Assembly: GCA_030068145.1 (NCBI GenBank)
Contig: JAPJBO010000965.1
Location: 19,500 to 83,499 of the forward strand
Length of the DNA stretch: 64,000 nt
Reading direction: 5' to 3'
From: Diplonema papillatum
Lineage: Eukaryota; Euglenozoa; Diplonemea; Diplonemida; Diplonemidae
Part shown: positions 1-10,952 of the stretch, piece after piece
How positions within the stretch are numbered: the first letter of the stretch is position 1
Layout: each line of letters begins with the position of its first letter
Translations under genes and position numbers: made by a program
The notes under the pieces: model-generated
Databases searched by the model: none
Told to the model about the DNA's origin: nothing
What the model saw: the letters and a program-made list of their open reading frames with translations, nothing else

Positions 1-983
1 GCATTCGACCCTCGGACTTCATAAATTATCTCGCTTACAGGTGTTCCGGGGTGTGCAAAAACAAGGCGAATGGACCCTACAGACCGTACCACGCCCTGCC
101 TGTCTATACAGGCTTTGGGGTCGAATTGCGCCGCCTTGGCGCCATGTGCACCGTTTTGGTCTCGTTTGTGCTGCTTTGGGATCCACTAAGAACTCTGGTC
201 TGATTTGCGGGACGCTTTGCTCGGTTTTGGTGCCCACTTCACCGTTCAAAGTGCATCCAGTGGTGAAGACTTTGCGCCGAAGCTGGAGAGGAAGCGACCC
301 AGTAGGCGCCACTTCACCGTGAGCGGGTCTCGGAACAGGACTCAAACTGTGGCCCAGGTGATACTGCCGACCATGGCAGGTGTGTGCGCCACACAGTTTG
401 TCTGACCAAGCTCACTGCACAGGAGCTTGCCACACATCCCTCGGGTCATGTGCCGCCTGTGCAAAGACATCCAGCGAGAAGCACTTTGCAGCCATGGGTG
501 AGAAAGATGCCAGAAGGGAAGACATTGCCAGGAAAGCTCTGAAAGCCTGCCCTGAAAGCGGTGAAGCCTGCTTCAAAATCATGAAGTGAACGCGTCGTAG
601 TCAACCGCTTGAGAACGGCTGATGATCGCCTGTTACTTAACGCTTGTCCTACTTCGTTCACCAAGCCTTGCAGAATCACCAGAATAGCATAACATGATGC
701 AGGTAGAAGCCTGAACAGGCCTTAGAACAGTGAAAGTGGGCGCCAAAACCGAGGAAAGCGTCCCGCAAATCAGACCAGAGTTCTTAATGGACTCCAAAGC
801 AGCACAAACGAAGCCCGAAACGGTGGATGTGGCGCCAAAGCCAGTGCAGGTTGACCCCAAAGCCTGTATAGACAGGCAGGGCGTAGTTCGGTCTGTCCCC
901 AATGCAGGGGGCCATTCTCCTTATCTTTGCACGTCCCGGAACACCTGTGAGTGAAAGAAACCACGAAGCCCGAGGGTCGAATG
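1..983. repeat. Large inverted repeat (~250-bp arms, ~475-bp spacer)
   Basis: Positions 1-252 are the reverse complement of 727-983 at roughly 80 % identity by eye; both outer ends carry the same 15-mer (GCATTCGACCCTCGG at 1, its complement ending at 983). The spacer 253-726 holds no convincing gene. Because the left arm starts at base 1, the element may extend out of the window. The arms give mirror-image ORFs on opposite strands, which I read as repeat shadows. A foldback transposon or inverted segmental duplication would both fit; no transposase is seen. Confidence 0.75.
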
Positions 984-1728
984 CACCTGGAGAGTGCTAG
1001 AGAACGCCGAAAACGTGTGTTTGGGCTGGGATCTTGCTCAGAGAAGCGACCCAGCATCAGGTTGCGTATGTGTCTTCTATGGTGGTTTACGGCCAGCAGG
1101 CGGGGGGACCCCCTAAAAACCCACAAAATCGCATTTGGGACATCATAGAAGGCTCTCCGGAGGCTTCTGAGGGCGTATTTGAACGCAGAATGATGTTTTA
1201 GGAAGGGTATGGGGCCTCAGTACCCGTCAGACCCTGGTGAACTATGCGGGGATTTTTCCGCCCAAACCCCCCCCCCCCCCTTTTGGCATCGTACCATATG
1301 TTAAAGTCGCAAGCCCAGTTGACTGTAGAGGCCTGGGTAGGAAGAGGGGGTTGAAAGAGTTGAAAACAACTGAGAGGGTGCAACTCGTCACTCTGTTGTG
1401 AACCCTTGTCCCCTCACACATTTTCATCACCAACAATGCATCGTGAACGCAACGTAATGCGCAGAGTGTCCCGGGGACACGCTTTCAGGCCTCCCGAGAG
1501 AATGTCCGTTTCCCAGAGAATTTCCGCTATCAGACAGATGACACGACAAAAGCAGCCATCCTGAGACGGGTGGAAGAAGGGGCGTACAATCGGGGAAGAT
1601 TCCTTGAACAATTAGATCACTCACACCTAGGCGAAACCGTGCTTTCGTGAAGGGGGGTGACTCGCAAACACGCACGTACATTTCTATTATTTCCTTTGCA
1701 TGCCAGGTAAAGGGGGGGGGGGGGGTTG
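984..1728. other. Gene-free stretch with a dispersed-repeat fragment
   Basis: No supportable gene. Bases 1244-1340 (a run of C, then GGCATCGTACCATATG and a GTCGCAAG motif) resemble 61017-61185, so this is a diverged dispersed repeat. Homopolymer G and C runs occur at about 1270 and 1710. Confidence 0.5.
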
Positions 1729-1823
1729 CAAGAACGTGCTTGGAATGGGTATGTGCTCAACACCGCACTGGTCCCGTCTGCGCCGTGTTTCGGTCCTTTA
1801 AGCCACGGACACATAAGGCGGAG
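1729..1823. repeat. Dispersed repeat family A, copy 1
   Basis: A block of about 95 bp beginning TGCAAGAACGTGCTTGGAAT is repeated almost exactly at 22248-22343 and, more diverged, near 10580, 21560, 34349 and 39136. The longer copies continue into a CAGCGCGGAACCTGAGT segment (22348, 34847, 10637). It has no coding potential and is best read as a non-autonomous dispersed repeat. Confidence 0.75.
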
Positions 1824-1845
1824 GTGTAATGCCCTTATATCCCGG

Positions 1846-1906
1846 TCAAAACAAATTTGTGCCCTTATATCCCGGTTCGGGATATAAGGGCACAAATTTG
1901 TTTTGA
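1846..1906. repeat. Perfect 29-bp hairpin
   Basis: Arms 1846-1874 and 1878-1906 are exact reverse complements around a 3-base loop (GTT). The inner part of the left arm, GCCCTTATATCCCGGT, is also present as a direct repeat at 1830-1845. The sequence would extrude as a cruciform or fold as a very stable RNA stem. Confidence 0.9.
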
Positions 1907-1924
1907 ACCGGGTTTTTAGGGCAG

Positions 1925-2043
1925 GTCCAAAATTTGGGTCTGAAATTTGGGTCAAAATTTTGGGTCCAAAATTTGGGTCCAAAAAAAATTGGGTCCAAAA
2001 TTTGGGTCCAAAATTTGGGTCCAAAATTTGGGTCCAAAATTTG
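1925..2043. repeat. 13-bp minisatellite
   Basis: Imperfect tandem copies of a 13-bp unit, TGGGTCCAAAATT, including one copy with an A-run expansion. The ORFs rich in repeated FGPK or NFGS residues in this area are translations of the repeat, not genes. Confidence 0.85.
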
Positions 2044-2290
2044 CAGGGCCACGGGCCCACGGGTCAAGTGGCTATCGATTTTCCCAAACTAAACCATCAA
2101 GGCGTGGCGCACCTTGGGGCTTGGCGCTCGCGCTGAACACAAGCTCGTCGTGACGGTCAGCCACAGGGCAGAGCGGACGGGTTGCAGCACTGTGCTGCCT
2201 CCGACTCAAGATTTGCGTTAGCTGTGGTTGACCGTCACTGTACCAGGTGCGGCCTTTTTCGTCTTCTTCGTTCTTCCTCCGTTCTTTTGG
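2042..2290. repeat. Dispersed repeat G, copy 1
   Basis: Nearly collinear with 24047-24300: same GGGCCACGGGCC start, same central TTGGGGCTTGGCGCTCGCGC, same GTTGACCGTCAC and pyrimidine-rich end. A third copy at 14635-14760 retains only the two ends. No coding capacity recognised. Confidence 0.75.
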
Positions 2291-2395
2291 TTGTGCGCAC
2301 TAGCGGAACTCACCTGCTTTGGTAAGTTTCATGTAGTACGCTGCCAACTACTAATTTTTAGTACCAACAATGCATTGTTAACACAAAAAAGGAGA

Positions 2396-2665
2396 GAGAG
2401 AGAGAGAGAGAGAGAGACGAGTTAGAGTGCAGGGACCATCTCTCCGAGGAGTATCCGGTCGCCCCACTACTATCCCGTACTACTACGGCGGGCGCAAGTC
2501 GTTGCGCCGTGGGCGCGGAGCGAGCCGTGGCCCTGTCAAAGATGATTGTTGCACCGATGGTGGCGCAGCCGGGGGCGCTCTGACTGGCGGACGAGACCGC
2601 CTGGCAGGCGTATGTTGGCACGTTGTTTCGCGGGCTCTCCTCCTTTTGGCAATAGCCCGCCCTAT
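2396..2665. repeat. Dispersed repeat H, copy 1
   Basis: A (GA)n run followed by about 260 bp (starting GACGAGTTAGAGTGCAGG) that recurs almost identically at 59850-60108. Both copies end at the same CGCCCTATGG, after which the flanks differ, marking the element boundary. The Arg/Gly-rich ORF inside is shared only because the DNA is repeated. Confidence 0.8.
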
Positions 2666-5400
2666 GGCGGCGGCTAGCATCTTGACAGAGAATTTCAACT
2701 CCCACTGAAAAGGACAACCGTCAATCGACACAGACGGAGTCCTCGACGCATTGTCCTCTGTAACTAATGGCGATCTCGACGCGTGGTGCATTCCTACTTT
2801 CTTCTTTAAGCCAGTACATTATCTAGACTGGCACATATGAGTGTTCACTCCTGTAGCCCTAGCGTTGGACTTCGGGCCGGTCAGCGGCAGATCCACATTG
2901 TCTTTGACTTGCAGTGACTGGGGGGAGGTGCCACGTCCCTTTGATCAAACGTAGTATGGACGTGGGGTCAGAACAGTCCTGTTGGCACGACGTTCGTGAT
3001 ACTAATTCTCTACACCGTGAAGCCTTCGGTTCGGAGGGTACTGGGAGGGATGCCCGCTGCACGATGAGGTCCGGCCTCAGAAGCTGGAGTTAAAGAAGGT
3101 GTGTCCGAGTCACACCCGAAAAGCGGGTGTGCCAGAACCCAAACGCGTGTAAATCCACACCCGAAAAGCGACCTGCTTTTTATACTGGTATTCCCGCCAC
3201 TCGTCCTTTTTTGTTTCTTTCATTCCTGCCGCCCTTCGACGCAACGCGCTGGATCGTTTGTGCTTAAAATGCCGAGAACCTGCGGCAATTTTACGCTGAT
3301 GTCGCTTTTGTCGCTGACTAGATAAACATAAGGATACCAGGCTATTCCCGCCGACGGAAGGTCAGAGAACCCCTGCCTCAACGAATGCGACTACTACCTT
3401 CGGGGGGGGGGCTACTAGTTGAGAATCAGACGAGGCGGTTCGGGTTCAACGCCACGAAGACAAGCATGTGTCTCGGGGAGAGAACCCCGACAACGGTGCC
3501 TGAGCAATCACGGTGGCGAATGCAAGGACGGTATCTGCTCGCAACACCGGGTGGGGGGGTAGCAGGAACTTTGTTAAGAGTCGGCGGATGGACGGATGGT
3601 TCTTAACAAAGTCCCTGGGGGGTAGAAATGCGCGGTCCATTTTGCGGGTGTGCCACACCCGCAAATCCACCTTGGTGTTGTCGTCGGGGCATTCGGGGCC
3701 TGTAGTACCTGTGGTACTACGTAGTGGTATGAGGTGGATATCACACCTCGTAGGGTCCACGAGTAGCTGAGAATTGCATCCACGAGCTCGTGACGAGAGG
3801 CACACGGTGCCCTCAGCATCCCCGCATAGTGCCATATTGCACCCATACGTAGTAGGTGCACTGCACCACGTAGCATACGATGAGTAGCTTGACTCCATAA
3901 GTGTGCTATGCGAAGAGGCTGGCCGCGTCGGTAACCGCAACTTTTTTTGCTGCCATTTTACCTCGCCTCCGGAGGAATCCGGAATCGACGCAAGTTCAAA
4001 AGATTTCCCATCTTCTTCAAGATAGGTTGCCGGAAGGCTCTCAAACTCGTTTAATGCGTCAGTGTAGTGCGCGTGCAGCCTAGGGCATTTAGGAGCATCA
4101 CAGACCTGCTATTGGCTCGCTCTTCCGCGCGCTGTAGTCCCCATACGAAGTAGTGCGCGTCTCGGGTAAGCAGCAAGCCGCCGAAGCCCTATAACGACAC
4201 GCCCACCTATTTAAGGGTCGAGATCTCGTTCGTTAACGGAATCAATAGGGGACACGAAAGACGTCAGCCTGACCGTTGGGGAGGGTTCGCAAGAACGTGC
4301 TTGCGAACCCTCCCCAACGGTTGCAAGGTTTTTGACAAGGACGTGCGATTTCGATTTGGCCCACGGCTGAGCGGCACAAAAGATCACCTCCCGTGGCTGT
4401 GGGAAGCAGGTTCTTGCTCTGCAACATTGGCATAGCTCGTCAAAGACGCGTCTTCATGTGATCGTATTTGCAAAGGTTGTAACAAATACGTGTGTTTTCG
4501 GACTACATGGCACACGACTGAGCGGCGCAAAGTAATTCCCTGTCATATCGGGTAATTCTGGAACATTTCCGGAGTTGGTTGGCTTGCCAGCCTTTCGGTA
4601 CGTGACACCGGATGGGTCCTTCTAGACTTCCTCGCCGTGGCCTGTGCCATCGATGACGATCCCCTCCTTTGAGATTTCGCAACTGGCAGTCTCCTCAAGT
4701 ATTCCCTACAAAGCAGGTGCCTACACAAAAAAGTCTTGTCAACACGAAAGCACCCAAAACGAAATGGTTTCGGGAAGACGGGAAAAAAAAAGGGGGGGGG
4801 GAGTTGAAAGCCGTTACGGCAAAAAAGGGGTTACTTGTGTACGTTGGATTGTGACGTTTGTGTGGTCGTGTTTGGACCTATCCGGATCGTTCAAGCTCAG
4901 ATGGCGAAACTGCCCATTTGCTCTGAAAATCGATCATTATAGGACAGGTGGAGGACGCCACCGGCAGCATGGCCAGCATGGCCAGCGATAAGTGTTAGTG
5001 CCTGCGGGCCAGTTCCTATTGGTTTGCCGATGTGGCACCACAAGGCGCGTGAAGGCGCGTGCACGTGCTTATGTTAATTCAATAACCCCTGACGCGGAGT
5101 GTGGCACTCTCACGTCGCGCTAAAGCTCCTGCCGGCCGTGGTGGCCATGCGCTCTTCGGAACTGCGGCCTCATTGGTTAAGGCACCCTGCTTTATGGCCC
5201 ATATGCTGCTGCGTACAGCGGGCAACCGCTTCCTTGTGCACGTGAAAGGTCAGCGGGGTGCGCCGTGCTCCGGATGTGTATGGGTGCGCGAGTGTGTGTG
5301 TGTGGATGGGTGTTTGCCACTACAGTGTAAGACGAACGTGCGGGTGTACATGTTGAGATGAGCTCAGCCCTGTTGAGCGTACGGTAGTCGCACGCATGCT
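2666..5400. other. Gene-free stretch with small hairpins and repeat fragments
   Basis: No gene supported. Visible structure: a 12-bp stem at 3568-3579/3601-3612; a perfect 22-bp hairpin at 4272-4321; two diverged copies of a ~65-bp block ending CTGAGCGGC at 4320-4380 and 4460-4525; and the 3' end of the A-tailed retroposon family at 4677-4735. A short block near 3066-3170 (CTCAGAAGCTGGAG) recurs at about 10278. Confidence 0.5.
4272..4321. repeat. Perfect 22-bp hairpin
   Basis: Arms 4272-4293 and 4300-4321 are exact reverse complements around a 6-base loop, AACGTG. The loop and inner arm together spell the start of repeat family A (CAAGAACGTGCTTG). Confidence 0.85.
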
Positions 5401-5454
5401 TTGGTTTCTGGGGTCTACATCCAGGTACGGCGCTTCTTTGACCGGCTGGTGTGC

Positions 5455-6655
5455 AGATCGTTTTACAGATCGGGCGGAGTATGTGAATGTGTATCCGCGT
5501 GTTTCTCGGCAGTCTCGGCTTCGATCTGGAGTACACCGTGGACAAGGCGCCGGCTGGAACTCGTTCGCGACTTCGAACACGTGGATGTGCTTGTTCTTGC
5601 AGCGCGTCGATCGGCGCCTTCAGCTCCTCGGCCAAGTCGCCGTGCACCGCCAGCAGCCGCTGCCGCGCCTGGCGGAACCGGTGAAGACGCGCAGGGGACA
5701 CCACCCGGGCATTTCCATCGGATTCCACGATGGTGCTCTACTTCCGGGTGCAGCACTGCTTTGACGGGGCTGGTGTGTCCGTGCGGCAGGCTTTCGTTAC
5801 GGGCCGGACATGTTTATTTACAGATCGGGCGGAGTATGACCGCTGTTCAGCATCGAAGGACCGTCGCTGTGCTGAATGTGTATCCGCGTGTTTCTCGGCA
5901 GTCTCGGCTTCGATCTGGAATACACCGTGGACAAGGCGCCGAGGGTGTGCGGCTGGAACTCGTTCGCGACTTCGAACACGTGGATGTGCTCGCTCTTGCT
6001 GTGCACGCAGCGCATCGAGTTGACGACGATCGGCGCCTCCAGCTCCTCGGCCAAGTCGCCGTGCACCGCCAGGTGCCGCTGCCGCGCGGAACCGGTCACC
6101 TTCTGGCACGACGCACGGGGACAACACCCGAGTATTCCATCGGATTCCACGATGGTGCTCTGCTTCCGGGTGCAGCACTGCTTTGACGGGGCTGGTGTGT
6201 CCGTGTGGCAGGCTTTTCTTACAGGCCGGACATGAAGATTCTACAGATCGGGCGGAGTATGTCCATTTTTCAGCATCGAAGGACCGTCGCTGGACTGAAT
6301 GTGTATCCGCGTGTTTCTCGGCAGTCTCGGCTTCGATCTGGAATACACCGTGGACAAGGCGCCGAGGGTGTGCGGTTGGAACTCGTTCGCGACTTCGAAC
6401 ACGTGGATGTGCTCGCTCTTGCTGTGCACGCAGCGCATCGAGTTGACGACGATCGGCGCCTCCAGCTCCTCGGCCAAGTCGCCGTGCACCGCCAGGTGCC
6501 GCTGCCGCGCGGAACCGGTCAACCTTCTGGCACGACGCACGGGGACAACACCCGAGTATTCCATTGGATTCCACGATGGTGCCCTGCTTCCGGGTGCACC
6601 AGCACTGCTTTGACGGGGCTGGTGTGTCTGTGTGGCAGGCTTTTCTTACAGGCCG
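5455..6655 (-). pseudogene. Three tandem partial copies of the downstream end of the 6668-8380 lectin-like receptor gene
   Basis: The sequence CAGATCGGGCGGAGTATG, which lies at the 3' end of the receptor gene (6671), recurs at 5464, 5820 and 6244, giving units of about 356, 424 and 427 bp. The two units nearest the gene keep an open frame (minus strand 6564-6241 and 6150-5818) through the whole cytoplasmic block LAVHGDLAEEL...PRLPRNTRIHIQ and end in the same TPPDL-stop. The farthest unit has lost codons in the middle and shifts frame. They lack the signal peptide, lectin-like and TM parts, so they are partial duplications; whether any serves as an alternative last exon cannot be told from the sequence. 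Confidence 0.8.
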
Positions 6656-6667
6656 GACATGAAGATT

Positions 6668-8380
6668 CTACAGATCGGGCGGAGTATGTCCATTTTTCAG
6701 CATCGAAGGACCGTCGCTGTACTGAATGTGTATCCGCGTGTTTCTCGGCAGTCTCGGCTTCGATCTGGAATACACCGTGGACAAGGCGCCGAGGGTGTGC
6801 GGCTGGAACTCGTTCGCGACTTCGAACACGTGGATGTGCTCGCTCTTGCTGTGCACGCAGCGCGTCGAGTTGACGACGATCCGCGCCTTCAGCTCCTCGG
6901 CCAAGTCGCCGTGCACCGCCAGCAGCCGCTGCCGCGCCGCGGCGCCGGAGAACTTCTGGCACGACGCGCACAGGACACCGCTGCTTGGCTCTTCGACCGG
7001 ACCCCCCGGGGTCGCGATCGCACAAGCTGGGTGTGGAACCACCCCGTGCAGGTCAAACGCGGCCGGGGCAGGCCCCGCGGGGGGTCCTCCATGGTGCAGC
7101 GTGGGTGCTGGCGGGAGGCAGGGGATGTCCCCTGCCTTGCAGCTGAACTTCGCGGCGGCTTCGCGGCTCGGGAACGGGGCCGGTTGTTGCTCTCCCCCCG
7201 GGAGGCAGTGAAAGGGAGATGCGCCCATTATCCTCGAGGACGCAGCGCGACCCGACCCTGATTTCCCGGAAAGGGATGCGAGGTTGAGCGCACTCGCTGG
7301 GTCTTTCTTCCGCTGCTGCTGCTGCTGCAGTTGGTCGTCCTGGTTGGACGGCTTCGCGCACCGGTCGGCGCGGCCGCGCCGGCGTTCGCCGCCTGCGGCG
7401 GTGACGGCGGCCGCCGCGGAGGCAGCCGCAACCGCCACGAAGGCCAGCGGCCAGACCCAAATCGGAACGCAGCGGGGCGCGCTCCGCCGGGCGGCACCTC
7501 CAGGGGTCTCCTCCTCCGCCGAACCGGTGGGGGCGGACGTTTGCGCTGCCGAGTCTTCCCGGTGGCACACTCCGTTCGTGCTGTTCGGCAGCACGTCGCA
7601 GGCGGCGTCCAAATGCACGCGAGTTGTCGCGTGCAACCCGAACTCCCCGAACGACCGCTCGCACCCAGTCGTCGCGACGGGGCGCGGCTGCGCGTGGGTG
7701 ACGACCAGCAGGAAGTTGCACGGGCCGCCCGCCGCTACTACCACGTCAGGCGCGCGGAACGTGTCTGGCTTGATCCATTCCCCCAGCCCCACCTCGACCC
7801 CATCTACAGCGACGACACCCGATGCAGAGACATTCACCCCTCGCCCGGCCACACATTTCGGGTCCATACACACTCCGTCTGCAGTGAAGTGCGACACCCA
7901 CCCCCACGGGCACGCTGCGAACCCTGTGGAGCACACTGCAGGCCTCGGCAGCCTGCAAGGCGAGAGGCCGAGCCTTGCCCCCATGCTCCCGCTGCTGGAC
8001 GCCTCCATCAAGACCACGCAGTGGCCCGTGTCGTCGGTGGGGATGTCGGTCAGGAAGGGTTCGATGGGAACCATTCTGTCGAATCCACTCGCCCAGTGCC
8101 AGCGGCCGCTGCGCTCGCGCGCCAGCCCTAGCCACGTGGGCTCTAGCAGGAGGCCGGCAGCCGCGATGCCGGCCAAGTCGACATGCTCGGTCACCGTCAG
8201 CAGGTGCCCGCCGCGCCGCGCGCAGTGCCGCTCGGCCGCGAACCACCCCATCCTCTCCGGCACGCCCATCAGGCACGTCCCCCCGACAGCCGCGTAGCCC
8301 CTCGGACACGCCAGCTCCGCAGCCCCCCGAACCCCGATCAACGCCAGAAGCAAACACACGAAGAGTGCTCGTTCCGGCAT
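6668..8380 (-). CDS. Type I membrane C-type-lectin-like receptor A
   Basis: A 570-aa intronless ORF. Residues 1-20 (MPERALFVCLLLALIGVRGA) form a good signal peptide. Residues about 25-150 look like a C-type lectin-like domain: paired Cys, WFAAERHC, GGHLLTV, WLGL, WHWASG, and a closing LSPC...AVC. A second Cys-containing region (150-275) includes VAVDGVEVGLGEW. One TM helix lies at about 305-329, followed by RRRGR and a Pro/Gln-rich cytoplasmic tail. The tail ends in a block (residues 483-553) that is 53/71 identical to the end of the paralog at 11932-13476, far better than the ectodomains agree. A surface carbohydrate- or ligand-binding receptor is inferred; ligand and signalling partner are unknown. 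No clear Ca-binding EPN/QPD plus WND set is visible, so sugar binding is uncertain. Tandem copies of the 3' end follow downstream. Confidence 0.8.
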   Translation of the reverse strand: MPERALFVCLLLALIGVRGAAELACPRGYAAVGGTCLMGVPERMGWFAAERHCARRGGHLLTVTEHVDLAGIAAAGLLLEPTWLGLARERSGRWHWASGFDRMVPIEPFLTDIPTDDTGHCVVLMEASSSGSMGARLGLSPCRLPRPAVCSTGFAACPWGWVSHFTADGVCMDPKCVAGRGVNVSASGVVAVDGVEVGLGEWIKPDTFRAPDVVVAAGGPCNFLLVVTHAQPRPVATTGCERSFGEFGLHATTRVHLDAACDVLPNSTNGVCHREDSAAQTSAPTGSAEEETPGGAARRSAPRCVPIWVWPLAFVAVAAASAAAAVTAAGGERRRGRADRCAKPSNQDDQLQQQQQRKKDPASALNLASLSGKSGSGRAASSRIMGASPFHCLPGGEQQPAPFPSREAAAKFSCKAGDIPCLPPAPTLHHGGPPAGPAPAAFDLHGVVPHPACAIATPGGPVEEPSSGVLCASCQKFSGAAARQRLLAVHGDLAEELKARIVVNSTRCVHSKSEHIHVFEVANEFQPHTLGALSTVYSRSKPRLPRNTRIHIQYSDGPSMLKNGHTPPDL

Positions 8381-8450
8381 TGTTGGTGTTCGAGGGTGGA
8401 CGTACGTATCGGTGTTTTTGTTTTTTCTTTTGTTTTCTTTCCCGCCTTCC

Positions 8451-8504
8451 CTCCGACGACAGCGTGTGTGTCAGACTAGCCCACCCGGAGGCCGTGTTGA
8501 TTCC
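8451..8504 (-). promoter_or_regulatory. Conserved element upstream of lectin-like receptor A
   Basis: About 70 bp upstream of the receptor A start lies a block reading (plus strand) CGACGACAGCGTGTGTGTCA followed by CCCACCCGGAGGC. A related block (GGCGAGTGTCA ... CCCGAAGG ... AATTACTGTGA) occurs about 150 bp upstream of receptor B (13624-13680) and upstream of the truncated B copy (14761-14818). Conservation only at these places suggests a promoter or 5' leader element inherited with the family. Confidence 0.45.
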
Positions 8505-9026
8505 TTTGGGCAGGCCTTGTTGATTTGGTCGTCAGATTTATTACTATGTTTCCGACAAACCTGTGGGACTTGCAGATTGGTGCTGCTCGACTTTTAATAT
8601 TTGCGAGTCTTGGACTCAGCTTCCGGCGATTTCTTGGGTTGGTATTTATTGGACTGTTTCTTGCAAAATTTACTCAGTGTCAGCCTGCGTGACTCTTTTG
8701 GTGGTGCCAGAGTCTGTCAATCTTCAACTTCAGCCAAGCCGACGCTTGCAATGCTTCTTGTTGGTCTCCCTCCGGATGCAAGACTGGGGCCACAGCTTCC
8801 TATCAGCCATACAACAACCACATGCGAATCAGCGAGCCAACTGCGGCAAGAGCGAACGTGGCCAAGAGTTGCGCCTGGATGGGTTCAGTGGTTGTTGGCG
8901 CAACACAAACCCCGCACCCAATGAGACAAAAAATAATGGGCATGTGCTTGTTTGTATGTGCCGGCTGATCTTCTCCCAAAACACGCTGCCAGCGTTCTCT
9001 TTCGTGTGTGCAATGCATTGTGTTGA

Positions 9027-9163
9027 ACGCTTACGCCCGCCACTAAACTCAGATTTGCCTGTGTTTCGTGTGGGCTACAGCACATTTATCTCCTTTGATC
9101 TTTTGCAGCTGGCAGCCTCCTCAAGTATTTCCTACAAAGCAGGTGCTTATACAAAAAAACAAT
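9027..9163 (+). mobile_element. A-tailed retroposon family B, copy 1
   Basis: About 135 bp from CGCTTACGCCCGCCACTAAA to CAGGTGCTTATACAAAAAA. Near-identical copies lie at 24987-25120 and 43237-43372 in the same strand, with a diverged one at 24443-24580. All end in a short A-run after a conserved 3' motif, as expected for a SINE-like retroposon. No target-site duplication could be fixed by eye. Confidence 0.65.
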
Positions 9164-10685
9164 GAAAAAAGGGAAGGAACGAAATGCGTAGTTTGTTGAG
9201 GGAAAGAGGAAACCGAGCAAAACGAAACGGACCACTCTCAAAAGGAGGCAACGTGCTGGAGCCCACACAGAACACAGGTAAGCCTGTGCAGTGCCGGGCG
9301 CTAAGGCGTGCAACGAAAAAAAGAGTCACGTTGTGGCTGTATTGGTTCTCCCCCCCCTCCCAGGCGCTCCGTTGAAATACAGTGCATCAATACCGGAACA
9401 AACGTTGGGAGGGAGGCTTGAAGACCCATTTCCCTGTCTTGAAGACAAGGCGCAGTGGTTCACGATGTCAGTCCATTGACGGGTGCGTTGGGGCTATGAT
9501 GTCCCACTTCATGCCACACGGACAAGTCACTGGTCTTCCCACACTAACTCGAATCTGGAACGAGTCCATGGGAGAGGAACGGTCTTGACTTTTGCATTTT
9601 CATTGGCACATGACCGATTCATTTGCATTCCCTCCACGTCTTTCGAGCATGTGGTATGCCATTCATACTCATTCTAATCGGCATCTCTCGTCTTGAATCG
9701 CGAACGATCCCTTCCGCGGAATGTTAAGCACCGGGCAGCCCCGCAAGTATGCTTTCGAATGGCCGGTTGTGACCGGCCTTTTCGCAGTCATAGCCCGTCA
9801 AAGCTGAACGAGCCGCCGCCGGGGCTTATTCGCGGGCAGGAGAGGTCGTTGGAAGTGTATCTTGTTCTGGGAAGGGAAAGCAATGCGTAGTTTCGTGTGA
9901 AAGTTTGCGGCGACATCCGTTGGTTCGGCAAAAGAGGCGCGTGCGACCAACAACACGAACACATTCGCAAGCAATGTGGCTACCCACGTGCATACACGGG
10001 AACGCACAGACGTCCGCCAGCCCTAAGGGCGGTCTCTTGTTCGTAAAGCCGCCGAAATCGAAGCGCGCTGTCAACATGTTGGACATCGGCATTGCAAAAC
10101 CTCCTGCCGCAAAATGTGCCGGCGCCAACCTCAAACCCTAAAAACCCCCCCGAACAAGTACGGTACCCCTAAGATTCACCATCAGCGACATCAAGAGGCT
10201 TGTGCGCACGTTTTTGGTGTGTACATGACTGAGGCCAGGTTATTGAACCGCGGATTTAGTGAAGGATTGTTCAGCAGCCTCAGAAGCTGGAGCAAAGAGG
10301 GTGTGCCCGAAAAAACACCCGAAAAGCGGGTTGAGACTCCAGCATTAGCCCCAGCCCACCGTGTGCGGATGAGAAAAAGTTGTGACAGTGTTGACAGAAC
10401 AAGGTGGTGCGGCAGGCCAGGCTGGTCATCCGTCCGGTTCGGCTAGTCAGATTTCCGAGCCAGCCGCGCACCAGACCCATCGGAGGTGGACAAAAACACT
10501 GCGCGCGCGATGGCGCTTGATGATTGAACGTGAGTCAGGTAACAAAGCCGAAAACGCGGTTGCATTGGAGACGAGGGATTGCAAGAACGAGCTTGGAATG
10601 GATACGTGCTTGACACCCGCATTGGTAGGCCATCACCAGCGCGGAACCTGAGTGTCTAGACGGTGTAAGTCTGGTTGACAAGCTG

Positions 10686-10952
10686 CTCATCAGGGCCACC
10701 TGCTACTACCCGGCCCCGCCAATTACGCCGTCACCAGCAAGGAAGGCATCAGCGCCGGTAAAGCGAAGACGGGAGACGACGACCCCCCAACGGAAGAAGA
10801 AGTGCCCAGCGCCGCCCGTAAAGGCGAAGGCAAAGGCCGCAGAAGCATGCAAACCGGCAAGGAAGGGAAGAGTCGCAAAGCGACCGCGCGAGGACGATGA
10901 TTCGAATGAGTGCAAACGCCAGATGCACGACACGGTACGATCGAAGAGGTAG
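10686..10952 (+). CDS. Possible terminal exon or gene remnant of a basic nuclear-type protein
   Basis: An open frame of about 88 codons without an obvious ATG reads as a Lys/Ala/Pro-rich polypeptide with RKKKCPAPPVKAKAK, then KRPREDDDSNECKRQ, and stops at 10950-10952. KRPREDDD resembles a bipartite nuclear-localisation signal. A CAG (10688-10690) precedes the frame and could be an acceptor. Composition is protein-like, but there is no recognisable domain and no upstream exon was identified; it may be a relic. Confidence 0.25.
   Translation, partial: LIRATCYYPAPPITPSPARKASAPVKRRRETTTPQRKKKCPAPPVKAKAKAAEACKPARKGRVAKRPREDDDSNECKRQMHDTVRSKR

Noticed and set aside
5150..5200. Possible tRNA (TGGTTAAGGC box A-like)
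   Set aside because: No T-arm, no pairing acceptor stem within tRNA distance.
5738..6574. 278-aa minus-strand Arg/Ala-rich ORF
   Set aside because: Off-frame reading through two receptor tail copies; the correct frame gives the conserved block.
8563..9165. 200-aa ORF
   Set aside because: Ends inside an A-tailed retroposon and shows no protein family features.
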